A stretch of 64,000 bases of DNA from Micrasema longulum (taxonomy: Eukaryota > Arthropoda > Insecta > Trichoptera > Brachycentridae): assembly GCA_022494885.1 (NCBI GenBank), contig JAGVSM010001439.1, positions 55,352 through 119,351 on the forward strand. Direction: 5' to 3'. Under the pieces are notes generated by a model. That model was given only the letters and a program-made list of their open reading frames with translations. It was not told the origin of the DNA and searched no databases. A program made the translations under genes and the position numbers. The stretch's first letter is position 1. Each line of letters begins with the position of its first letter. Shown piece after piece: positions 54,600-64,000 of the stretch.

Positions 54600-55335
54600 T
54601 CCATTTTTACTACAAACATGTATTTTTTTATTTATTTTTATTAATAAAACATACAATACAAAAAATACATATTATACTCCCAGGAGTTATTAGAAACTCA
54701 TTTGGGGCCGTACATAAGAAAAATATTTTTTTGAGAATACATAATATCATACAAATTAATACATCCGAAATAAAAAGAAGACATTATTGTATAAGAAACA
54801 TAAAACACCATCTTATATAAACTACATTAATAATTATCACTACCAAAAAGATTTAAATAAATAATTATTTTTTAATTAGCTTAGCTCATCAGGCAGTTTA
54901 TTATATTCGGAATGGCCAATATTTTCCAAGGACCTACTGCCAAACTTTGTTGAGCGAAACTTAGACACATGAAGATTCCCTGAATAACGCGTATTGTAAT
55001 TATGAATATTATGACCAAATGTGTATTTTAAATTTGAGTGAGCAGAATAGTTGATGATATTTAAAATAGTATTGGTTATGTCATGCTTGAAAGGAAGTAT
55101 CTTTGTTTGTCGGTAGATATCCTTGACACAGGAATCCGTTTAAGTCCAAGAATGTTTCTTAGAGCTCTGTTCTGAAGAACTTGTATTTCTGAGATCTGAT
55201 TTTTGCTGGCAAAACCCCATATGCATGATAAATAAGATAGGTGGGAATGAATCAAAGCGCAGTAGACGGCAAACAAAACGGAATGAGCAAGCAAGCCTCG
55301 AAGTCTACGCAGTACGCCAGTTACGGGTGCTATTT
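54600..55335 (-). mobile_element. LINE C-terminal fragment
   Basis: Minus: AVYCALIHSHLSYLSCIWGF, then IQVLQNRALRNILGLKRIPV. After a frame change, FKHDITNTILNIINYSAHSN, then GHNIHNYNTRYSGNLHV and GSRSLENIGHSEYNKLPDEL (55090-54885). The AT-rich 3' end reaches about 54615. Confidence 0.75.
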
Positions 55336-55339
55336 TTGA

Positions 55340-55900
55340 TTTTACATGCTCAAATTGGTAGCTCTATGAAAGTTTGAAAGTATTTAGTTACATTGGTCTT
55401 TTACACACAAGTCTATTAACATTTTTTAAACCACTTAACTTTCTCATCAATCAGCTGCCTCGTTACCATCGATGTTTTAATGTCCAGATATGCGTGAAAA
55501 AACAGTAACTTAAAATACTTAATAATTCATAGACCACGGATACTAAATTATGGTTCCGTTGCCTACTTGTTTTCTTTATGTAAAAGTTGATTGTTTTCTA
55601 TCAAAATATACTAGCGTATTGTACTATAAAATGATAATAAAACTCATTGCTTAAAAATCACCCAAGCAACGATTTTAGAACACTTTCTATAATAATATAT
55701 ACTTCCATAGTAAAATTTCTTTAATCTTTAGGAGAAAATATTCGATTTCGCTTTTCATGTTTAATTGCCCTAAAAGTTTATTTGAATAAAATAATATAAA
55801 TTATACCTATGAATTATTGATTATATATTTTACGACATTCCATCGCATAAAACACGCCAATAAATAAAAGGAAAAAAGGACCCTAAACACGTATGGAGAT
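55340..55900. other. Intergenic DNA, nothing recognised
   Basis: AT-rich; no motif, frame or repeat family that I can support. Confidence 0.35.
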
Positions 55901-56099
55901 AGGACTATGCCGTATCTTTATATATATATATATATATCATTCTGCTGTACGTGTGACGTCACTGAACTCCTCCTAAACGGCTTCTTACTTTTTTTGAAAA
56001 TGCAATATATTTTATTATTTTTTATAGTAAACGCCGATTTTTCGCCAGTGAACTGTATTTATTTACGAGGAAAACAAAAAACAAACCGACACGAGCGTT

Positions 56100-56700
56100 A
56101 TACGCTATACTCGTCCCGATCATAACTAGCTCCCTCGGTATATTTGAAAATCTTAATGCAAAATCTATAAACAACTTTTTGTAAAAGCTTTGTTACTATA
56201 CGCACGTCAAAATTATTATCGACCTTCCTCGATGCTGCAAAAAATAAATACAACCCTCGGTCAAAGAGGATTGGCCTACTACTCGGTGTACAATCTACTT
56301 CCATTATCCATAAGGACAATTAGTAAGTTCTCACAATATAAAATTGCTATTAAGAAATGGATAGTGGAGGTGGGTTGCGCACGGATCGATTAGTGGATCA
56401 AGCCAAATAGGTAAAATGTGTGTACTGTTTATAAAATTTGTTCTATTGGTCTGTATAAATTAGTCATGTTTTTTTTTATGATTATTTTAGTTTTGTATCG
56501 TTTATTATGTTAATGATAATTAGGTTAATTGGATTAAATACGTTTTTTTTATTGTTATTATTATGTTAACTTTGTTAAATAGCTAATCCTAGGCATGTTT
56601 CACATTTTGTAAAATGTTTCCCTCGGCACGGGACACCTCAGTGAGGTAATATTATTCTGTATAAAAAAGAATACAAACGATGTAAAAGTATAAATTAATA
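56100..56700 (+). mobile_element. LINE C-terminal fragment with CTCGGCACGGG tail
   Basis: LYARQNYYRPSSMLQKINTT, then QRGLAYYSVYNLLPLSIRTI and KIAIKKWIVEVGCARID, stop at 56393. The 3' UTR has TTCCCTCGGCACGGGACACC, then TCAGTGAGGTAA at 56616-56650, as at 50262. Confidence 0.65.
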
Positions 56701-57124
56701 AAAAATGCGCCGATGAAGATAGCCGTTCATGATCGCGGCCCATGAATGTAAAAGTCAATATGTGACCCACGAAGTTGAATATTTATGTGTGTTTTAGATA
56801 GTTTTCCCATTAAATTCTCATCTGTGTCAAGCCGCTGGCATTTCCTCTTATCGTATTTAAGAATTAGGCTAAAAATACACTTAATGTAAACATAATTACC
56901 TTTTATTACGATAGTAACCTCGGGTCACGGGAAGAATGTGTTTCTAATGGCCGAAAAAGATTTATTTTCGTATCTAGTTGTATATTTAGCTTCGCTTCAT
57001 TATGTAGTATACACGTAGACGAAATTTTTTTAATCTAATACAATGGTACTTTTGTACCGGAAGTTTAATTGTAAACAAAATATTTAAGTTTGTTAGTGAA
57101 AATTCTTGATGGAAGTTCATTGTA

Positions 57125-57890
57125 ATATATTATAGAAAATAGAAGACGAGTGATACTTTAATCCATAAATTTAGAATATCCAGTGACTGGTTTCATCGCT
57201 TTCGCGACATCTTCGAGACTGGTATCTTTATTAAGAAATTCAATGTATTTATACAAAAAAGACGATAGGATTAAAAATTCAAAATTATATGAGAGCAAAT
57301 TAAATTAAATTGTTTTCGTCTTAAGGATCATTTACAAAGTGTTTCAGGTTAACTAATAAGTTGATATAATGATTTAATATATTAAAATAAAATCACTTTG
57401 TTTTTATGTATCACTTATATTTTTATAATTTGACAACCAACTAGTTTCGGCAATATGCCTTCTTCCATATTACCACTCCTTCCATATGCTACTCTACCCT
57501 CACTGTGAAAATTTTATATAGGTTATGTCAGTTTGTAATTAACCCTGAAGAAGGCATAGTGTTGCCGAAACTAGTTAGTTGTCAAATTATACAAATATAA
57601 GTTGTCCATAAAAACAAAGTGATTTTAATATATTAAATAATAATAATCCACAAAGTAAGTGCTTCAAACGTCAAAAATATTATAAAATGATATTTCTAAT
57701 GAGTTTAAGTATTGTTTATATATCATTTTTAATTGTCCCATCATTCGTGAGTGTGATTTCTGTCAATTATGATTTCTAAAAAACAAAGGGTAAAAAGTCA
57801 TTAGTAAAATTAAAAGCGATGAAACCGGTCACTAGATATTCCGAATTTGTGGATTAAAGTATTACTCGTCTTTTATTTTCTATAATAAAT
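57125..57890. repeat. Nested inverted Penelope-like terminal repeats
   Basis: The outer pair (57140-57245 and 57808-57885, type 2) encloses an inner pair (57360-57475 and 57530-57640, type 3), both inverted. The inner right arm contains CTGAAGA (57545-57551), then GCC and GAAA (57567-57570). The inner left arm is its mirror (ACTAGTTTCGGC...CTTCTTCC). Confidence 0.65.
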
Positions 57891-57958
57891 ATAAACAAAA
57901 TGTCTGTTTTCACGTGTTTTAATTTGTATTTGGTCCCTATTATTATTATTATTATTAC

Positions 57959-58475
57959 TATTTTTATGGATAACTTATACAGCGCCATTTTCATTATTTT
58001 TTTTATTTTTTTTAATAGAAAAAGAAATATTTGCGTTCTTATGATTTACCCAAATATTTAATTTTGAGGGCCATTCTCAACGAGTTGTAAATAACTCACT
58101 ATTAGAAAATGGAATCAAGTTGGGGTAGAGTAGGATTCGAACGACGGACCTTTGGTCCGTGAGTCCGAGACACTAGCCACGGGACCACAACCCGATATAA
58201 ATCCCAAGAGCGCTTCATAAAGTGATTATATAAATAAATAAATTTAATTTTTACTTTTACTTTCTAAATTTGTAATTTAAGTAAAACAATTTTTGTTATC
58301 ACTTGCTACGGATTTATTAAAATGATTAAGAGAACAAGTGGGTTTTAAGTTTTTTCCGAAACATCTTTTCACTCTCACAGTTTCGCACTTCTTATGGGAG
58401 AGCATTCCATGCCAAAGGGCCTGCGACCGCAAACGCGCGTTCACCGAATTTAGTGCGCTGTTTGCGTAGGAATGA
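57959..58475 (-). mobile_element. L2/CR1-type LINE (copy 5) interrupted by a SINE
   Basis: The tail TATGGATAACTTATACAGCG, then CCATTTTCATTA ends at 57995 and resumes at 58195 (ATATAAATCCCAAGAGCGCT). The coding end continues to 58475 (GERAFAVAGPLAWNALP-like with frameshifts). Confidence 0.78.
57996..58196 (-). repeat. tRNA-derived SINE inside an L2 tail
   Basis: The minus strand starts CGGGTTGTGGTCCCGTGGCT, then AGTGTCTCGGACTC and a B box (GTTCGAATCC, 58133-58142). An A-rich 3' end on the minus strand corresponds to the T run at 57995-58015. Full A and B boxes with tRNA-like spacing but no acceptor stem. Confidence 0.72.
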
Positions 58476-58489
58476 TGTAAATTTTAATT

Positions 58490-58865
58490 ACGTACGTAAT
58501 GAGGAAGTTCTCATTAATAGACTATTAAACTAAGCAACAATAAAAATTGTATCGCGTTTATCAGCGCTATGATTTTTTTAAAGTTCTGTAGTTTTTAAAT
58601 TACTTCCCGTGTGACGTCTCAAGTTCTCTCCCAATTCTTTTCGACGAGTTCTGCTGATTCGTCAGTTGACTTACCGTAAACCGAAAACCTATCACAGCTC
58701 TCTTATCATTGGTTGATTCGGAAGAACTAGTGGCGTCATGCAAAGCAGTTCATTTTTATTATTTTTTTATACATTTTCAAGAAACATCGCTTTACAATTT
58801 AATACTTTAATTTTTACCGCGCGTAAGATCACATTTTTTAAATTCAATTTCCTGTAGATCTGATT
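58490..58865 (-). repeat. MITE A (copy 3, inverted)
   Basis: ATGAGGAAGTTCTCATTAAT at the left is the reverse of the ACTGAACTTCCTCAT end of copy 1. CATTTTCAAGAAACATCGCT and TTTTTACCGCGCGTAAGA at the right mirror the beginning of copies 1 and 2. More diverged. Confidence 0.55.
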
Positions 58866-59139
58866 TGTATTTTATTGAATTTAGTATAAAATATCAATGA
58901 CGTGTCATGACCTCTACTGAATTATTGTGAATTATTTAAACGATACATGATAATATAACCTTCTACGACCTTAGGATAAAATTAATAATTAATATTAAGT
59001 CGCGTTCAAAACAGAAAGACGATAAAAAATCATTTTAAAAGGGTAATTAGATGGCTGATTTCATTTTCTTTTTCAGTGCTGCAGAGCAGCGTTTATTTAA
59101 TAATTAAAAAATACATATAAGAATTTGTTACCCACTAAG

Positions 59140-59600
59140 TCTAAAGACTTTTCGGTGGGACACATTTTTTTATATTTTTATGACAGGTTTATATTACATT
59201 CATTTTATTTATATTTTACAAATGTATTTATAAACAGGCACTATAAAAGTATCTAGAAGATATTTCTTCAGTTCTTTTTTTTTCATTTGAAGATCTTTCA
59301 TGTTAATGATGGTTTGTGGGAGATCATTGAACAATCTTGAAACAACGCAATTTAATATTCGCTATCCGAATTAATTTGTGATTCGGGGAACAAACAGTGA
59401 GCCCTTAGTTTTTAATCTAGTGTTGTGAGTGTGGGAAACTCTTTTTTTATATTCCGGATCAACAAAGTGATCTACAATCAATTTGTAGTCACAAAGTGGT
59501 TTTACCGGCAGGACATTACAGAATTTAAAATATACACCTTCTTAAATTTCTTCTTTTGATTTCCATTATTGCCGCTATTCTGAACGCTTTTGCGGCCGTA
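59140..59600 (-). mobile_element. LINE C-terminal fragment
   Basis: The minus reading has VSHTHNTRLKTKGSLFVP, then SRLFNDLPQTIINMKDLQM and LKKYLLDTFI, the usual end of a non-LTR polyprotein, with frame breaks. Confidence 0.6.
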
Positions 59601-59698
59601 AAAAAACGCTTTATTTTTATTTAAATCTTAAAGTAGGGCACACATATCATACATATTGTTATGTGTGTTCTAATAATAACATTGCAAATATATTTAAT

Positions 59699-60004
59699 TT
59701 ATAAATTGTTTATCACATATGTCTTGACCATTATTTTAAATTTTGATATGTTTTTTTCTTCATAAATGTTTTTTTCCATTTCGTAATACTTTTTAATTGC
59801 TTTAAATAAAATTGAATTTTGTGACTTTGCCTTTTTCCTAAATGGAAGTCTAATTTTTTTCTTTTCTCTAGTATTGTGATCGTGTTCATGCTGGTTCCGA
59901 TCATTTTTTTTCCAAAATTCTGTTTTTCTATTAGAGTTTATAATTTTATGAACAAATATCATTGTATTGTAAAATATTCTTTGTTTATATGTTAATAATT
60001 TCAT
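59699..60004 (-). mobile_element. LINE C-terminal fragment, open frame
   Basis: MKLLTYKQRIFYNTMIFVHK, then SQNSILFKAIKKYYEMEKNI, FKIMVKTYVINNL. A lysine- and asparagine-rich, 101-codon tail of the same clade as 61485-61805 and 5845-6165. Confidence 0.6.
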
Positions 60005-60169
60005 TTAATTTACCATCGACTTTACCCTTTATAGCGCGTATTAATGCGTAAATACGCGCATTATAAGCGTTCCCGTTCTCAAAATAAGTTGGGTATGGAT
60101 GATTCGTAAAGGGTGGTAGTAAAAATTGGTTTGATCATATAAAACGAATATATATTAGAAGCAAACTCA

Positions 60170-61400
60170 GAAATCTCCACAAAAAACAGGAAATTAGTTA
60201 TTGATGCCAAAATAAACTCTACTTTAAAATAAAACACTTTGTAAATTTACCACACAAGAGTTTAATACATTAAAACACGACTAGTTTCGGGTAATCAGTA
60301 TAACCCATGGACTTTCTAGCAATAGTTTTTCTGAATTCGCTAACCATATTATGGATACAAACCATTCGTTTCATTCACACAAAATTAAACTTTTGCATAC
60401 GGTCATAAATAAAGGAATCATAATGAACAATTTAGAAAATATTGAAATCCAAAAAAATCAAATTCAGAGAAAACTTTAATTTAACTCCCACTGCCTCCAC
60501 CTTCCATTGAATCATTTCTCTACAATACCGCAGAGTGTGTGCGGACCAACTACTGCTTTACATAATTATGACAGGAATGGTTGACTGTACAGAGCTGCTT
60601 GGTTTAATAACAATACATGTGCCAGCCAGGATTTGTAGACGGTACCACCCGTTTCATGTACCAATAAGTAAAACATCGTATGTTAAAAATGCTTTTTTTC
60701 GTAGGACTTTTTCAATGTACAATACAAAATTTAAAAATATAGATTACACAAACATCACTGTCAGATTTAAAATTTACACCAAAAATGTATTATGTAACTT
60801 AGTAGACATTATAATATTAAATATGTACATCTCCCCTCCCCTCCTTATCCTCTCTTCGAGCATTTTTCTCCTTATCCCGCCCAATTTACAGTAACTTAAT
60901 GTTCTTAAAATTAATATTTTAAAAAATCTTTGATTATTGAGTACTTGAAAATAACATTTTTATATGTATAAATTGTATGTATTTATTTGATATGTAATAT
61001 ATATATTCTTTACTAACTTTGTATACTATGTGGAAATCTGTTATTAGTTCTGAGTTTATTCACTATATCTGTTTGTTTACTAAAAACATGTATGTAAAAC
61101 TGTTGATTTCCCTAGTAAAATAAAATAAAAATAAAATAATATTATATTTCAAAATGCATCACCCCTGCTATCAATATTCCCTATAATTAGGAAAACCCCA
61201 CCCCCTCCACCTCACATTGACTTCCCCCTTCCGCGCGACCCTACAAGTACCCAAGTATTAATCTGTGTATGTATTTTAGTTTAGTTTATATTTACACCTA
61301 AGGATGAGTAATAGTCTTAATGTATTAAATTCTTGTGTGGTAAATTTACAAAGTGTTTTATTTTAAATAAATTACAAGCTTTTTTCCACAAAGTAAATGC
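60170..61400 (+). mobile_element. Penelope-like element interrupted by a Jockey-like insertion
   Basis: Inverted terminal blocks AAATAAAACACTTTGTAAAT (60226) and ACAAAGTGTTTTATTTTAAA (61347) enclose coding remnants. The plus reading FANHIMDTNHSFHSHKIKLL, then HTVINKGIIMNNLENIEIQK (60340-60455) resembles the region before the endonuclease of Penelope-like polyproteins. The body is interrupted by the LINE at 60535-61138. Confidence 0.55.
60535..61138 (+). mobile_element. Jockey-like LINE 3' fragment inside a Penelope-like element
   Basis: MTGMVDCTELLGLITIHVPA, then RYHPFHVPISKTSYVKNA and RFKIYTKNVL, stop at 60894. The tail ends AAATAAAATAAAAATAAAAT near 61138, after which the host element resumes. 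Confidence 0.6.
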
Positions 61401-61484
61401 TGAAACAATAAATAATACTAATAAAAACTTTTAATAATATTACAATTTTTTTATCAAAATTTCTCAATAACATATTTTTTCAAA

Positions 61485-61925
61485 TTAATTTGAAATATTT
61501 TTTTTTTCTATTTCCTTTATTTCTTCAGGTAATTCATTGTACATCTTCAATCCCTTGTACAATGAGTTTTGAGATTCCGTTTTTCTCCTCATTGGTAATC
61601 CTACCTTTTTTTTACCCCTTATTTTATATGTATGACATTGTTGGTTAAATTTTATTATTGTTTTTATTTTATTCATCTCCTTAATTATTTTATGCATAAA
61701 AATTGCTGCATTATATTTAATTTGTTGCTTTACTGTGAGCAAGCAAATTTCTTTGTGCATTATTTCTACATTAGAATATATATTTCTTTTGAGTATAATC
61801 CTCATCGCCTTATTTTGAAGAATTTGTATATTTTTAATTTCTCCTTCATTACATAAAAAAAGAATGAAAGACCAGTAATTTATGTGTGGACATATTATTG
61901 TTTTATATAAAAGGATATATATTTA
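61485..61925 (-). mobile_element. LINE C-terminal fragment
   Basis: ILKRNIYSNVEIMHKEICLL, then VKQQIKYNAAIFMHKIIKEM, KKVGLPMRRKTESQNSLYKG and LKMYNELPEEIKEIEKK. Typical non-LTR terminal region, about 106 open codons, upstream part frame-broken. Confidence 0.65.
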
Positions 61926-61974
61926 TTTATTTTATTTATATTATTGTTTTATATAAAAGAATATATATTTATTT

Positions 61975-62400
61975 ATTTTATTTATTTATTTAAACGCCTT
62001 TTAGGCTTTTACATGTTTTACATACATATATACAAATAAAGACAGACATGTATTTTACAAAGAAGTAGCAAAAAACATATAAATGATATTTAGAAGAAAA
62101 AGAAAAAAATCAAAAATATCATCTTTACATATATTAGTATAAAAGTGGAAAGAACAGAAGTGCATTTTTAAATATGAAGACAGAAATGCATTTTACACAA
62201 AGAAAGGAGAAAAAAATGAATTAAGAAGAGAAAGAAAAATAAAAATTAAATTTAAAAAAAATAAAAAATCACTAGAAAATCGTAGAAAAATATGAGGATA
62301 CATAATAATACACACATGTATTGCAGTGGAGAACAGGAGTACATTTTTGCGTAAAAGTTTTAAATATATAAAACAATAATATGTTAGTTGGTTCACGAAC
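61975..62400 (-). repeat. LINE 3' UTR, antisense
   Basis: TTTATTTATTTAAACGCCTT, then TTAGGCTTTTACATGTT, followed by A-rich sequence on the plus strand. Comparable to the Jockey-like ends elsewhere. No coding motif. Confidence 0.4.
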
Positions 62401-62459
62401 TTTCTGCATCAAATAAATGCCTTTTCGGGCTGTCACCTTTGTGGTGAAGATTTTAAGAT

Positions 62460-62820
62460 AACGATTATCTTCGGCTGTATTTGTTCCGTGGCTGCTCGAC
62501 GCTCATACAGGTACTAATATTAATGCGCTTTTCACCAGAGCGGAAAATCGAAAAGAGAAAACACCGCCATTTGCATAAGAATATTTGTACAAGGCGATCT
62601 ATGCGCACAACTGCCGGCGCCGGGTACGGCCAAACATACATAATATTGTATTGTACACCTTCGACTGTTTTTTTAAAGCAGAAATTTGTAAGCGAAGAGG
62701 GCGCCTGGCCCGAACTCTTGGAGCGTGAAGACAGAAGAGATTGGATTGTACGAATATGTACCCCATGCAAATACAAGTCTAGTATCTCATCATGGTTTAA
62801 TGTGTAGGTACTCTGTCAAC
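62460..62820. other. Unrecognised GC-balanced block with overlapping frames
   Basis: Open frames of about 100 codons on both strands (plus 62481-62807, minus 62776-62465). I recognise no domain. The plus frame is basic and the minus frame serine-rich. It could be a repeat or an exon; strand and function are unresolved. Confidence 0.25.
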
Positions 62821-62904
62821 AGGTGAGGGCATTGGAAGCAAAGATAGCGAACTCCCATTTTGGTGTTTTCGAGAAAAATAACAAAAACTCCTACATTAAT
62901 GGAG

Positions 62905-63170
62905 GGATTTGAGTAGGAAACTCCTTGATGATTTTCCAAATATTTGAGTTTACTGTTTACCATATTTATGTGCCATATATATGTTTTTTAAATATTTTTT
63001 ATGTTTCTAATCCTATATTTGTGGTGATATACTCATGTGTCTGTGTCATATAATTGCTCGTCCCATATCAACACAGGACTTTTAGTCCCACGGAGTTGGG
63101 ACTTATGTCTCAAATACTGTACAGTAAACTTATGTATGTAAATAAATAAATAAAATAAAATAAAATAAAT
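62905..63170 (+). repeat. LINE 3' end with TATG-rich tail (copy 2)
   Basis: GATTTGAGTAGGAAACTCCT through TGGTGATATACTCATGTGTC to ATGTATGTAAATAAATAAA. Nearly identical to 20505-20770. Confidence 0.65.
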
Positions 63171-63723
63171 GCCAAAGAGAGTCTTTATGTTAGATATGTT
63201 ATTTTTACTGAACTTAAACTTTAAGATACTAACAAATTAGCTTTAATAGAAACACGAATTCGAAAAACTTTTTTTATATTTGTATGGCACGGTCATTTTG
63301 AAAATTTAAATCTCAAGCCTGTCATTGGTCGAATAAAATGGCTGATGGATATTGCTATGTTTGCTTCCAAACGCTACTTTTAAACCATCAGGTTTGGTAT
63401 TCCAAACGCTCTCGCGGCCGTATTATCTCGTGTATTTACATACAAAATACACGTTTCTCGTTCCGCGAGAGTGGTTCAGAATAGCACCCCAGAATTATGA
63501 TTTTAAACTACATTTGCAACTCAACTCATGATTTTTTATAAAAATAAAGTTGATAAACTACAGAATGACATAAAAACCAAAAAAAAATTTTTTTGGAGGT
63601 TGCTATCTTTGCTTCCAATGCCATCAAGTGTTCTATTCTGATAATTGGAAAATATGACGATTTTTTTTAACAATTTTATATTAATATGAGTGAAAATTTG
63701 TCGAGTAAAAAAAATGTTTTGTA

Positions 63724-63885
63724 CTTATTCATCATCATCATCATTCCCTTTCTGCACCTAATGGTGCATAGGGCACTGCATCGGTACACCAATTGCATCG
63801 TATCATGATCATTTTTGTCACATGAAGGTAAGATGATCAGTATTACGCTTCAGGTACCAATCCAGGGACTATGGAATATTCTAGT
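63724..63885 (-). repeat. RTE-type LINE 3' tail with ATG microsatellite
   Basis: ATCATCATCATCATTCCC, then TTTCTGCACCTAATGGTGCA and TAGGGCACTGCATCG, ending GGTACCAATCCAGGGACTAT. It is the reverse of 23095-23250. Confidence 0.6.
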
Positions 63886-64000
63886 TTAAAACACCCTTTA
63901 ATATTTATATTTCATATCCACTCTTTATATTTATTTATTTGACGGACTCATGCAGTCCATTCTAACGATGGTAAATACAATTTCTTATAATAAATACAGG

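Noticed and set aside
58128..58196. tRNA gene on the minus strand
   Set aside because: A and B boxes are present but no acceptor stem or complete cloverleaf forms, and an A-rich tail follows. It is a SINE.
62465..62807. Overlapping 103- and 108-codon frames on both strands
   Set aside because: No recognisable domain, promoter or splice support. Kept only as an unrecognised block.

Overview
The window is animal nuclear DNA, most likely from an insect. It is AT-rich, has spliced genes with GT-AG introns, and carries dense non-LTR retrotransposons, Penelope-like elements, mariner/Tc1 copies and MITEs. The order of insect cannot be settled from the sequence alone. Three conserved eukaryotic genes can be reconstructed exon by exon, each joining in phase: PRMT5 (minus strand, 8 exons, 23676 down to 9500), IMP3 (plus strand, 4 exons, 24737 to 28860) and ADCK1 (minus strand, 5 exons, 40801 down to 32538). 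PRMT5 and IMP3 are divergent, with start codons 1,060 bp apart and presumably a shared regulatory interval.

Layout. 1-1100: promoter and first exons of a fragment resembling SWIM-zinc-finger proteins. 1.2-9.4 kb: repeats (RTE LINE, Penelope-like palindrome, a GC-rich LTR with a primer-binding-like site, a deleted mariner, L2-type LINE 3' ends, nested MITEs). 9.5-23.7 kb: PRMT5, with introns filled by Tc1, MITE and LINE debris. 24.7-28.9 kb: IMP3, with Jockey-like, RT and Penelope-like pieces in its introns. 29-32.3 kb: repeats, including an almost perfect hairpin. 32.5-40.8 kb: ADCK1. 41-64 kb: no complete host gene seen. This last part holds MITEs, SINEs, a LINE RNase H fragment, three THAP-like first exons (two within an old duplication), a CpG-rich possible bidirectional promoter near 47.0-47.4 kb, and several nested retroelements.

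The three genes belong to different processes: arginine methylation, small-subunit rRNA processing, and mitochondrial lipid/quinone biology. Nothing suggests a functional cluster beyond the divergent PRMT5/IMP3 pair. The most notable host-gene observations are a single in-frame TGA in PRMT5 at a conserved tryptophan position and an extra stretch of about 85 residues just before its SAM-binding motif. The most notable non-gene observations are hammerhead-ribozyme-like cores in Penelope-like terminal repeats, a filled/empty-site pair dating an L2 insertion, and several nested elements with clear boundaries. I found no convincing new biological system.
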